A DNA stretch of 64,000 nt, taken from NCBI GenBank assembly GCA_013423325.1, contig BLJB01000127.1, positions 62,001 through 126,000 on the forward strand, in the 5' to 3' direction. Shown in pieces: positions 34,797 through 44,121 of the stretch. A program made the translations under genes and the position numbers. Numbering within the stretch: the first letter of the stretch is position 1; each line of letters opens with the position of its first letter. The DNA is from Usnea hakonensis. Its lineage: Eukaryota; Ascomycota; Lecanoromycetes; Lecanorales; Parmeliaceae. The notes under the pieces were generated by a model. That model did no database searches and was not told the DNA's origin. It saw nothing but the letters and a program-made list of their open reading frames with translations.

Positions 34797-36162
34797 TCAA
34801 TCATCCCAGTTATCCTTCACCGCAGCGTTCGTCTCAAGCTTCTCTGTCCCGTCAACTTCATTTTCTCGAAGCACCTTCTCCCCATCGACACTCTCCTGGG
34901 ACACCTTTTCTCCATCCCCCTCGTCTCGTGACACCCCGTCCCCAACCCCCAACCTTTCCATCTTTCTCTCCATCTCCCCCACCTCGTCACTCTCCACCTT
35001 CTCTCCGTACAAAACCGTCGGCTTCGGAATTCCCCGCCTCTCCACCCACCTTATCCACTCAAACCCCAGCATCCTCGGCTCGCCAACCCCTTCCGTCAAG
35101 ACAACTCCGTTATCACTTCTCCACCACTCCACCCCTTCTTTCAAAGACTTCTTCACATCCACCCAAATCATCACCGTGCTCGTACGCCTCATCCCGGATA
35201 TCACCCTGTCCACTTCCTCCCCCTTCGGCTTGCTCAAAGACTGAAAATCGCGATTGAGCGGGGGCATTTTCTCCTCGAGCACCTTGGTCGCAAAATGGAT
35301 ATGCTTCCTGCGCATTGGCTTCAGCCCTCCGCTGCGCTTGATTTTCTCCCAGGGTGAGTCATCCGTTCCGTGCACGACGAAATCCGGACAGTCGGCATCG
35401 GTCAGGAGGATGGGTTTGAAAATCTTCTCGTTGGAGACTGTCGTTATGGAGTGGCCTTGGCTGGCGCGGATGCGCCAGTCTGCGGCGGTGAGGGAAGAGG
35501 TGCTGCTGCTTTTGGTGGGGTCGGCGCGCTGGGGACCCGCGGGGTCGCGTTCGAGTTGGTAGCGCTGTTTGTCGTTGGTGGCGACGATGGATTGGAGTTC
35601 GGAGAGGTTGACTTTTAGGGAGGCGATGCGTTGCCAGCGGAGCTAGGTGGACGGGTCAATTGGGATTCACATAGTGCAGAGAATGAGAAATCAAGGAAAC
35701 CCCCCGTTTCTCATGGCACCTGAGAAAGCTGACAGAGGTCTTCAAGAATAAAAGACGCTTGATGGTACACAGAAGAACTAAAAACCCAGAATGCTGTTGA
35801 CCAAGTCTGTCTTATTCGTAGTTATCTTTTTGTAGTAAACGCAATTAATAACAGACATCAAAATCCAGCTAAGTGCTCCTTTTTTTCAAAAAGAAAAACC
35901 AAGATACAAAAACCATAGAACAACACCAAAAGAAAAATCCAGCAAATCCTCCATTCCGTAAAAACCAAAAACCCAAACCCCTCCCCCCGTCAAAAAAAAA
36001 ACAAGAAAAGAAAAAAAAACCCACCACATCCCCCACATTCGCCCACCCCCCCTCATCCACCCAAACCCCCTCCTCCCCAGCCCCATGCCTCAGCAAAAAA
36101 CTCAACAGCTTCGAAACCTGCACCTCCCTCGAAACGACCTTTTCCCTGCGCTTCCCCGGCAT
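34797..36162 (-). CDS. tpt1: tRNA 2'-phosphotransferase Tpt1 (KptA family, 327 aa)
   Basis: Tpt1 removes the 2'-phosphate left at the splice junction of tRNAs, passing it to NAD to form ADP-ribose 1'',2''-cyclic phosphate. There are two exons: 36162-36025 (46 codons) and 35642-34797. The 382-bp intron (donor GTGGGT, acceptor CCTAG) is longer than its neighbours' and contains long A/T and C/G runs. Exon 1 carries the FLLRHGA motif (R25, H26). Exon 2 carries the KVNLSELQ helix, NDKQRY, the RASQGHS motif, HGT, GLKPMRRKHIHFA, and GMRRTSTVMIWVD. These include the catalytic Arg/His/Arg/Arg set. The last ~80 residues are a Glu/Lys/Val-rich extension beyond the family core, without a recognised role. 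The ATG is the first in a frame consistent with family length. Confidence 0.93.
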
Positions 36163-37074
36163 AGCTGCCTTTCCAGAACCTAGCGACGATGACAACCCAG
36201 CTTTTAAGGAGAAAGGAGGGAAAAGGGGAATGAAGGGGAAAAGGAAAGGGAGAAGAGGGGAGAGATGGGTGCGGGGGTGGGGGGGGGTATGTATGGTTTT
36301 GTTCTTTGAGGGGGGGAGGGAGAGGGTGTTGTGGGATTTGGGATGTGATAGGTGTTGGGGTGGGAGGGATGGCGGACGCTTGTGGTAGTGATGGGTCTTT
36401 GGGATGGGATAGATGGGATTGAGCAGTCGGGGTGGGGATTGCATGTGAGGTCTTCCTTAAATGTGAGGGAAAAAAATGATCCGTGTGTAAAGTAAAGCAA
36501 TTGTAATGTACGGCGATGAAGGAAGCGATTGAAAAAATGTGATACGTATAAAAATCCATGACTCATGTCATATTTTTTTTTTTTCACACAGCGCATTCCT
36601 CCTGCATTGCTAAGGTAAATAGGCTACAATGTTGGGGACTTTATGCAAAGCACTTGCGACATATCGAAACTGCTGCAGGAGCTACATGTGCTGGGTCCAG
36701 GAATCGAGATTCCCGCCTAGGCATGAAGCATTCATGCATCATCATCGAAACTACGTATTATGAGGCGATTGAGACACCGCAGTGTAGCGCTACCAGATAT
36801 CGTATACTTTGCTAGGTAGGTACCTAAGATTGAATGCAAATGCGCCAAAGCTTCGCGGCTTGGTACCGATATATCGCTTTTATCGCCAACCCCTATTCTT
36901 ACAACCCCGCTCTAGCGTTTGGCCTACGTTTGGCCTAGTCAGCTCCCAAAAGTTCCTAGACGCCAATCCCACGTTGGCTCCTTTCTACCAAGCCAGACAC
37001 CGCGCTCACATTAGGCTTGATTACAGGAAGGAAGACGAGGCTGCCCGTCCAAACGGAATGTCGTACCGCTGACA
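36163..37074. other. Intergenic, tpt1 upstream region
   Basis: About 910 bp. The first part (36200-36370) is very G-rich on the plus strand and may lie in the tpt1 promoter. A 12-nt T run sits at 36573-36584. Frames here look like composition artefacts. Confidence 0.5.
36573..36584. repeat. T12 homopolymer
   Basis: Twelve T on the plus strand in the tpt1 upstream region. Confidence 0.85.
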
Positions 37075-39648
37075 TCACTGCTCTATCTCAGGCTGCTGTA
37101 ACCTTCCAGAGGCAAGCCCAATCCTCGATTGGCTTGCAGACGTATGCTGGCCAAGCGAGGCGATCCTCCGTTGCCTCGCCTCTGCCAAGCGACTGCTATC
37201 TGCTGACAATGGCGGTGTTGATTGACCTACGTATCTCCTGTTTCCAGGCTGCATGTTGGGTGTGAAAGGAGACTGCGAGGCTGCAGGAAAATAAGTTTTC
37301 CGGGTGGGCAAAGATGATTGCACGGAAGGAGATCGTTGCACGTTCTTCGGCATTGGATGCTGGGACGTGTATTCTCGGGGAGTCCTAATCTGCGGCGAAC
37401 TTCTCGTTTGCCCGATCTCCGTTGTAGCTCGGGACAATGGTCTCCTACTGCTTGTTGTTGTGTTGCCCCCATGATCCTCATCAGGACGACTACGGTGGAT
37501 GACCGACGATTTCCTGTCCAATGTGGGTGTGGGAGCTTCCTTAGGAGAGTCCGAGCGACCAAGAGGACTGGAGCCAAGCGCAAGGCTCGTACGCCGAGCT
37601 TCCAGTCGGCTCATGACTCGAGAGCTTGACCTATATCCCGGTTCGTCACTGGAGGCATGATAAGACCTCGGTTCCTGCGAACTTGGTCCATCTTGTTGTG
37701 CTACTGCATTGGCTTCCTTGCTTCCCGGTTGAATGTTGCCGACAGCTATCTCAGAGATTGAGCTTTCTTCTGCCAATGCTATGCAAAGCTCGGTCAGACT
37801 TCGACACATGTTGTCCGCCTTCCTGCTCAATTGCCGATCGATCCCCTTGGAGGTTCCAGCAATCGATGTTGTCCTGGGAGAGATACCTTGTGCGCTTGCA
37901 CTTCCTGCCATGGCCGCCAATGTAAGCGCATCTGATGCTGTAGCCTCCAACGCTTTGTAGAGATTCGTATTGACTGTAGCTTTGGTCTTTGCTAAAGCAT
38001 CGTGCAGGAGTGGGTGTAGGTTTGTAACTTCGAGCGCTTTGACAGTAGAGGCTTCTGGGGAGACACTTTTGACGTGGCGACGATTTGGGGATAATGAATC
38101 TGTAGTCATGGTGGTTGTTGCAGTTGGTGGACGATCACGGAAAGTACTGGACATTGCTGCACTTGACGAGGCTGGCAATTTCCCAGTGAGCTCAAGCTTA
38201 CGTATTCTGGATTTCATGTCTTCGAGCTCATCCCAGACAGTTGAAGGTGCCGTTGTGGACACTGTAGATTCGGTACCTTCCGCACGGAGCAACTGAGGGT
38301 CTTGATCTGCTTCATACCCACGTTCTTGATGATGCCCTGCCAAATATGAAGACCTGTAATCGCCATTGGGTGTATAGGATACGTTAGACTGTTTGTCGCC
38401 TAGGCTCACCGATCCAGGAGACGGCTCACATATAGATCGTTGTCTTTCTGTCCCCAGTGACATCTCCGGTGATCTATCATGGACCAGACCATTTCTCGTC
38501 GATCCTGCGAACGATGTCCTGGTGTTACTGGTGCGGTATTGCTGCTCAAGGGGATGCGCAGATGCCGCATAAGATCGGGCTTTCCCTGGGGAATCTCTGA
38601 AAGAGGCGGGCGACCTCTTCTCAAGTGGTCGGTATAACGAGGGGTTGAACGAAGACTCGTAGTCATTATGCTGCATAGGTGAGACACGTTGACCAAAGGC
38701 CCCACCAACGCTGGTACTCGGCCTGTGTGAAGATGTCGGTTGAGATTCGCGCGGTCGCTGCAAACTTGATACTCGAAGTCGAGACCGTCTTCCTTCATTC
38801 CTATTCGATGAGGATTCTGGGCCATCGTCAATTGCCGAGTCTGTTCGTGCCAGGTTCAAGAAGAGGTCCTCGTGGGACAACCCCGATAGCTGTTGACTGC
38901 GTTGGTTTCTGATATGCCTTCCGGTTTCTGTCTTATTACCATTGATGCGTAGTGTCGGATCTTGATCTTCTTCGCTCTCAGACTGCATTTCATACCGTCC
39001 GTCTGTTGCCATTACCCCACCATCCACAACCGACGACTTCCGTAATTGTGCTGGGCGCAGGCCTTCCGAATCGTTGTTTTCGATATGATCAGTCGCAGTA
39101 TGGTGTGTTTGTCTCACAACAGAATCGATGTTCGCACTGTGTACCGTAGGATAGTATACGGCTCGCGGGTCGCTTGGAGGGGGGCTTCGCCAAGGCGAGT
39201 CGGCGTTGTAGGAGCGCCGAGTGCTTAAAGCCGGCGGGGGTCCTGATGATGTCTCTATGCCATGACTAGAGCGAGACGCAGGGGGCCTCCTAATCTGCGG
39301 AGATCGAGCTTCGCTGCCCGAAGCACCAGGTTGCGGGGCGAAATAAGATCCAAGCGGAGGGGCAAGTGGGGTAGGCTCTGTCGACGAGGATGGCGAGCAC
39401 GCTTGTATGCCAGTTGAAAATTTGATTTTCTCTTTTTCAAGCTGAGGTGTAGTGAATGACGTGAAATCAGAAGGAGCAATTGCTGAGTGACTTGGTGAAG
39501 GTAGCGCTACTGCGGCCGATTGGCCAATGGGAGGATCTTTAGTCAATCGATTCGACGTGTTTTCTGATGTTGCCGATACAAACGATTTCTCGCTATCTGA
39601 CGGCGGAGATTCTTCTCTCGTGTGATGCTGAAATACGCGTGAAGGCAT
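37075..39648 (-). CDS. Large disordered protein with a short coiled coil (857 aa)
   Basis: I recognise this only as a Pezizomycotina type: a long, Ser/Pro/Arg/Thr-rich protein with a short conserved segment around residues 465-490 (VWDELEDMKSRIRKLEL-TGKLP) that looks like a coiled coil. A second predicted helical region lies at ~525-620 (Ala/Leu-rich, ending in SLTELCIALAEES). The rest is low complexity with many SP/TP sites and RRxS-like phosphorylation sites. Related fungal proteins are often auto-named 'LPXTG-motif cell wall anchor', which is not supported here: there is no signal peptide and no membrane segment. Cytoskeletal or septal-pore association is possible but only a guess. It is read as a single exon with ATG at 39648; the sequence just after the ATG resembles an acceptor (TTTCAG), so a 5' exon cannot be excluded. 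Confidence 0.75.
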   Translation of the reverse strand: MPSRVFQHHTREESPPSDSEKSFVSATSENTSNRLTKDPPIGQSAAVALPSPSHSAIAPSDFTSFTTPQLEKEKIKFSTGIQACSPSSSTEPTPLAPPLGSYFAPQPGASGSEARSPQIRRPPASRSSHGIETSSGPPPALSTRRSYNADSPWRSPPPSDPRAVYYPTVHSANIDSVVRQTHHTATDHIENNDSEGLRPAQLRKSSVVDGGVMATDGRYEMQSESEEDQDPTLRINGNKTETGRHIRNQRSQQLSGLSHEDLFLNLARTDSAIDDGPESSSNRNEGRRSRLRVSSLQRPRESQPTSSHRPSTSVGGAFGQRVSPMQHNDYESSFNPSLYRPLEKRSPASFRDSPGKARSYAASAHPLEQQYRTSNTRTSFAGSTRNGLVHDRSPEMSLGTERQRSICEPSPGSVSLGDKQSNVSYTPNGDYRSSYLAGHHQERGYEADQDPQLLRAEGTESTVSTTAPSTVWDELEDMKSRIRKLELTGKLPASSSAAMSSTFRDRPPTATTTMTTDSLSPNRRHVKSVSPEASTVKALEVTNLHPLLHDALAKTKATVNTNLYKALEATASDALTLAAMAGSASAQGISPRTTSIAGTSKGIDRQLSRKADNMCRSLTELCIALAEESSISEIAVGNIQPGSKEANAVAQQDGPSSQEPRSYHASSDEPGYRSSSRVMSRLEARRTSLALGSSPLGRSDSPKEAPTPTLDRKSSVIHRSRPDEDHGGNTTTSSRRPLSRATTEIGQTRSSPQIRTPREYTSQHPMPKNVQRSPSVQSSLPTRKTYFPAASQSPFTPNMQPGNRRYVGQSTPPLSADSSRLAEARQRRIASLGQHTSASQSRIGLASGRLQQPEIEQ

Positions 39649-40133
39649 CGCCGTCTTCAGGCCACGGCAACTTCGTATTTCTGGAGGGATCGCTACCGAA
39701 AGTGCGCATGGCTATCCCTTCCTTTTTTTCCTCAGACCGAGGCTTTTACAAAGCGAGGCAATTCCTTTGTTTCTACAGGTCGAATAAGCGCCAATCACTC
39801 TCCATCGGTTAGAAATATCAGAGGCAGATATGGGTATTGTCTACTGAAGCAGCTATGATTTCGCGGCGGAGCCAAGCCTCATTTCGTCCATTCCAGACAG
39901 GGGCAGGGGCAGAGACAGGGACTCGCCCTGTCTGAGTTTCAACGGACAGCTTGACTACGGGGCCCGGATAGAGCTGCAACTGGAAGAGTTTCCGTACCGA
40001 AACGTCGACTTTGTGATTTGGCTTCTATCTTTCTCATATTCTACGAAAATATTCTCCGCGACATTATCTGAGACTTGTCGAAGGCGTGAAGGTCAAGAGA
40101 GACTCGGACCCTCCATTGCTGTGTCCCGATGCC
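39649..40133. other. Intergenic between two minus-strand genes
   Basis: 485 bp, probably the 857-aa gene's promoter and the next gene's 3' flank. No gene seen. Confidence 0.5.
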
Positions 40134-41120
40134 CTAATCGGAATCCCAATTAATACTGTCGTCGTCAGTCTCATCATCCACATATCGACCTGATCTCGTG
40201 CTAGCAGTATCTCCCCTTTGAGGTTCAGGCAGTACCGGAAGTATGTCCAACTCGACACGATACTTTTCAATCCCGCTCCAATAAGGATAGTAACGCATGT
40301 CTCGAAGAGGTGTTCTCCTCGCCTGGTTAAGAAACGTTTCAATACACGACCTCCTTGTTGAAGTAGAGGGATCCACCACGGACCAACGGGTAGGAGAGGC
40401 AAATTTCATCTCTCTATTCCGAAAAAAGGGTAGCTGCGCAAAAAATATGATGTACTTCAGTGCCTGAGTAGGTCGCATATCCAGATATATCTTCCGGAGA
40501 TTTCCGCGCTTGTTGAGCAGCTGCGCTGCTTCCTTGAGATCCTCGTGTATCTCATAGTAGAGTAAGGAAGACATCCATGTGAGAGAACCCTCACTCTCAC
40601 CAAGAGACCGAAAGAGTTCCAAATTATTCCGGATATATCTTGGCATCTGCACAGTCATTTCGTCTAGGTGCAATGACATGAGCTCACCGCAACGTTCTGT
40701 CCCGAGGTGGCGAAGGAACGATAGCAGGTCTTGCGGTTTGGAGAAATGGAGCGTGTTGAGGGTGTAGAACAGGCATGAAGTTTCGTGGTATATTAGCCTG
40801 CATGTCTGTAGGAGGGCGAGACATGATGCAGGACCTGCCGGTCTTTCTGTGACCTGAGATCGTAATTTCACCATTGGAACAGATATGCCATCCTTTAGCG
40901 GTGACAGAGTGCCGACTGTCAGGACATCTCTGAAAATGGTTGCGCGAATTTCTGGAGGCAATCTGCCTAGAGTTGTCTCAAGGAAAGGCCTTGGGACTGG
41001 GTAGCATTGGAGGCATTTCTCATTTGCTGGAATGCGTATCCATTTTTTAGATTCGTGGTGTTGATGGAGTTTCTTTCGGTTGGGGATGTTAGTTGTCCAA
41101 GGTGGTAGATGATGGAACAT
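40134..41120 (-). CDS. F-box/2EXR-like protein of unknown function (328 aa)
   Basis: The pattern is that of a large fungal family: a short N-terminus, then an F-box-like or 2EXR-like stretch LGRLPPEIRATIFRDVLTVG at ~54-73. This is followed by the usual ALLQTCRLIYHETSCLFYTLNTLHF segment and a leucine-rich C-terminal half. Such proteins are thought to recruit substrates to SCF ubiquitin ligases or are of unknown role. The acidic tail ends DDDSINWDSD. The frame begins with a GTG at 41150, but the first ATG is at 41120 and is used here. Intronless. Confidence in the coding call is high, in the function low. Confidence 0.8.
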   Translation of the reverse strand: MFHHLPPWTTNIPNRKKLHQHHESKKWIRIPANEKCLQCYPVPRPFLETTLGRLPPEIRATIFRDVLTVGTLSPLKDGISVPMVKLRSQVTERPAGPASCLALLQTCRLIYHETSCLFYTLNTLHFSKPQDLLSFLRHLGTERCGELMSLHLDEMTVQMPRYIRNNLELFRSLGESEGSLTWMSSLLYYEIHEDLKEAAQLLNKRGNLRKIYLDMRPTQALKYIIFFAQLPFFRNREMKFASPTRWSVVDPSTSTRRSCIETFLNQARRTPLRDMRYYPYWSGIEKYRVELDILPVLPEPQRGDTASTRSGRYVDDETDDDSINWDSD

Positions 41121-41480
41121 GGTCAAGAATTCTGACGATGAGTATGGCACTCAACAGAGGAGAAGGATGCAAGAGCTTTTAAAGTAAATCCAAAGTCCAA
41201 CTTGTGTGTCGTGCACAGGGTTTGATGACACGCCAGCCAAGGCTTTTGAGACTCCTAAAGTATTATGCTTGTTGCGACCTCTTGTTGTTGGGCAATGTAG
41301 AGAGAGTGTGTTTTAATTTTCGAGCGCCTTGTAAAGTGGGAAGTATTCAGTGCTAAGACTTCGGTGTGGAGACCTTCAGTGTCATAAGCCCCACACCTGA
41401 TAAAATAATGCATTTACGTTCCAAGATCTTGTAAAGAAGGCCTACGCATTCATGCTCATATCTGCCCATCTATTCCTGTC
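41121..41480. other. Intergenic, promoter of the F-box-like gene
   Basis: 360 bp between the F-box-like gene and the broken GT90 gene. No other feature is seen. Confidence 0.45.
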
Positions 41481-42590
41481 CTAGGGACAGTCCCCTTGGT
41501 TGTCCCTTTCAGGACCCCAAAGCCTCGCGTACTCCACCAATATCCTGAAGAGCACAATTTTCATATCCACTGGTCTCCACCTTTGTTGCACCTAGCTCCG
41601 GCCCTCTTCAGCAATGGTTTTGGCAATCTCTTGCCCTCTCTGAGTTTCTGCAAAGAATCTCAGCGTCTCAGGCAACTCCTTCATACCTAGTGTGACGGGC
41701 ACGTAGTGAAGCCAATGCACAAGAAAGTCATCATGCCACTCCTGAAATATTATCGTTTTTAACACGGTGGTATGCGACTGCAAAAGACGCTGAAAACGTT
41801 CGGTGTAGCTAGCGCCGTCAATGTCGAAGGCAAATTTGCTGCCATAGGATGCCTCCATACCTTCATGCGAGGTAAAAGCCTTTGGGTCCCTTATTCTATC
41901 GCCTGAAAAGCCGACGTGGACGTATTTTGACAGCTCTTTCATGGTACTCTTGTGGGGTTCCCAAGAACCACTTTCGCTATTATGTCCAAGGAGAGATATG
42001 GGTTTGCTCCCATTATTGAGATCTTTGACGAATCTAAATGTGTGGCTTGTTTCCCAAATGCTGTCTTTACAATTACCGTCTGATGTACCGCCAGTCCAGT
42101 ATCGGCGGTTCTCTTTCCGGTCCCAGGGTATATCCTCACTCTCATTATAAGGCTTGTAATAGTACGTCATTGAAGAGCTATAGTCCGTGGCGGCATGATT
42201 AAATCCTGACTGGAAGAGAGCTTGGTGCGTGTAGTTTATCACAGCCTCTGCCAATGACTTCGACTGTCTCTCGACTAAGTGGGCTTATTTTTGTCTGGCA
42301 TCCTGAAAGAGAGTTTCAATTGGGTGTTTCTGGCCGCTCGTCAGCCCAAACAAACCGGAATAGCTGACGTCTCCGTCGGTCACTGGATGAAGGATCTTTG
42401 TGCGTATAGTATTTAGATGGTAGAAGGAGAAGACGACAAGAAAGAAAACACAATGAACGCCTTCCCAAGGTGTGTTTGAAGCTGTTCGCAAAGAGTCATC
42501 ACTGTCCGACGATCGTAGTGCATTTGTGGAAGAAGATTGAAAACATAACGTGCAAAGAAGCAAACAGTAGTCACGTATTCCATGGAACAT
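41481..42590 (-). pseudogene. GT90/CAP10-type glycosyltransferase remnant with in-frame stops
   Basis: The single minus-strand frame carries family sequence: an N-terminal membrane anchor, then HPIETL, IPWDRKENRRYWTGG, KFAFDIDGASYTERFQRLL, VLKTIIFQEWHDDFLVHWLHYVPV and a tail ending FRILVEYARL. GT90 members (CAP10/Cap59 group, xylosyltransferase-like) are Golgi enzymes. The frame is broken by TAA at 42287-42285 and TAG at 41594-41592, with family-like sequence continuing in frame after each. The expected segment of roughly 200 residues between the N-terminal helix region and the IPWDRKEN core is missing. Two nonsense codons plus an internal deletion make a functional product unlikely. The 5' limit is approximate. 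It could instead be three short exons, but no GT-AG pair removes either stop. Confidence 0.75.
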
Positions 42591-42898
42591 GTGGCCCTTT
42601 TGACCGTAGCCCGATAGGTAGTACAAAGGCTTAACAGGCCTGAGAGATTGAGGTAAGGAGAGAATCCAACGGTCTAGGTACCAGTACTAAGTTGTAGGAC
42701 TTTTCCTTGCCTCAGCACTAAATGCGACAACTGATGATCCTGATCCTGATCCTCTCATCTTATATCACCGGACTACGCAACTTTTGCCAGATCGAGAGAA
42801 TATGTGCACCAATCATCGCCTCTGTTTTCCATGTTATTGATGATACCGTAATTGGCCCAGGTATCGATACCTTTCCTTGCTTTTCATCCTCGTCTGGT
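42591..42898. other. Intergenic
   Basis: About 310 bp; a run of short repeats of the type GATCCTGATCCT is at 42735-42755. No gene is seen. Confidence 0.4.
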
Positions 42899-43252
42899 TC
42901 ATCGCCCATTCAACCATGCCCCAACCCACCTCCCCACCGCCACCGCCGCATCAACCCACACATTCTCCCTCCCCCTAACCTGCCCCTCCCCCAATCCCAG
43001 CGCATACAAACACCCCACCGTGACCCCCGTCCCGCACACGTAGAGTATGCAGTGCAGGAAAAGGAGTAAAGCTTTTGGAAAAGGTTGGATCCTATGGCGG
43101 AATTTATCGGCTGGGTTGGGTTGGTCTTCGTCGGTTGAGTCGGGTAAGTCTTCGGTGCTTGAATCGGGTTTTGGGGTGTGTGGGGAGGAGGTTGGAGAGT
43201 CGGATGGGGATTCTTTGGGGTGGGGAGGGAGGGTGGAGGGTTTTGGAGGCAT
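42899..43252 (-). CDS. Small single-pass membrane protein, unknown (117 aa)
   Basis: ATG at 43252 opens a frame whose first ~50 residues are Pro/Ser/Asp-rich. They are followed by basic FRHRIQPFPKA, a hydrophobic helix (~60-83, LLLFLHCILYVCGTGVTVGCLY) and a short C-terminal part with WVDAAVAVGRWVGAW. It looks like a tail-anchored or single-pass protein. I do not recognise the family. The product could continue in another exon if an intron exists at the 3' end. The sequence composition is G/T-rich on the plus strand, unlike its neighbours. Confidence 0.5.
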   Translation of the reverse strand: MPPKPSTLPPHPKESPSDSPTSSPHTPKPDSSTEDLPDSTDEDQPNPADKFRHRIQPFPKALLLFLHCILYVCGTGVTVGCLYALGLGEGQVRGRENVWVDAAVAVGRWVGAWLNGR

Positions 43253-43644
43253 CGTTGTTTTAGTTCTTAGTAGGTGATGTAGGTGGTTGAGTTGGGTTAT
43301 CGAGTTGTATTGGTAATGCTATCTAGATGGTTGTGCAGATCTGGATGTGAATGACCCGCGAGGTATGCAACGATTTGTCTTTCGAGTAGGAAAAAGTCAG
43401 TTATAATTGATATATTCCAACTAAATTTCTGCACCCTATGTGAATCAGTCCTTGGCAAGCTTATGCCCTCATATCTGCTCATTAGATCAATTACCGCATA
43501 CGCCCTCATTCTTCCGCGAGTAATTAAGGTGAAAGCCATTATAATACTGTTCTAGTTGAGCTTTGCGCTCCATCAAAGTATACCCAATTAGGAAGTCCCT
43601 CCTATTAGAACTCAGAGCCACCGCATCGCCGTATCTGGGTCTTA
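43253..43644. other. Intergenic
   Basis: 392 bp without a recognisable gene. Confidence 0.4.
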
Positions 43645-44121
43645 TCATCTCTTATAATCCACCATGCAAGCCGCGACGGCAAGAAGAAGCTCCTTGTCGC
43701 GAATGTTCCGAGGTCTTCCGTTGCTGACTCCATCCTTAGAAGGATCCGCAGTGGCCTTAGTGGCGAGAAAGGACGTGTCGGTGGTGCCCGTGGGATCTAA
43801 GGATGCGGAGTCCATGTTTGTGCCGGTGATTGTCTCTGATAATGAACGTTCCTCGCATTTGGGGGGATGGCAGTTCGTGTCGAAAAAGCCGGCAAACCGT
43901 GCCTTCAGATCAGCAGGTAATTCCCGGCGCAGCTTCACCTTCTCGTATCCGAGGCAACCCGCCTTCGAGAGTAAATCTCCGTTGTTTACTCGTTTGTAAT
44001 GGCTTTCGAAGCCGAAGTTGGCAAAGTTGGCTATGAAGTCACGCGTGGTAGATTCCGAGTCGTGCTGATCATAGGCGAAGTCACGGACTTTGATAGGTTG
44101 TTTTGGGCTTAGAGTACTCAT
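43645..44121 (-). CDS. Hypothetical protein (158 aa)
   Basis: ATG at 44121 opens a frame to 43645. The first ~90 residues look soluble and ordered (regular charged/aromatic pattern, with Phe-rich FIANFANFGFESHY and CHPPKCEE). Residues ~95-140 are Ser/Thr/Lys-rich. The end is hydrophobic. No domain is recognised. The gene lies in a gene-poor stretch, so it may be lineage-specific. A chance open frame is possible, but its length and balanced composition argue for a real gene. Confidence 0.45.
   Translation of the reverse strand: MSTLSPKQPIKVRDFAYDQHDSESTTRDFIANFANFGFESHYKRVNNGDLLSKAGCLGYEKVKLRRELPADLKARFAGFFDTNCHPPKCEERSLSETITGTNMDSASLDPTGTTDTSFLATKATADPSKDGVSNGRPRNIRDKELLLAVAACMVDYKR

Noticed and set aside
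35873..36388. Long plus- and minus-strand frames over the Tpt1 first exon and intron
   Set aside because: They are produced by A/T and C/G homopolymer-like runs; only the minus-strand exon 36162-36025 has family sequence.
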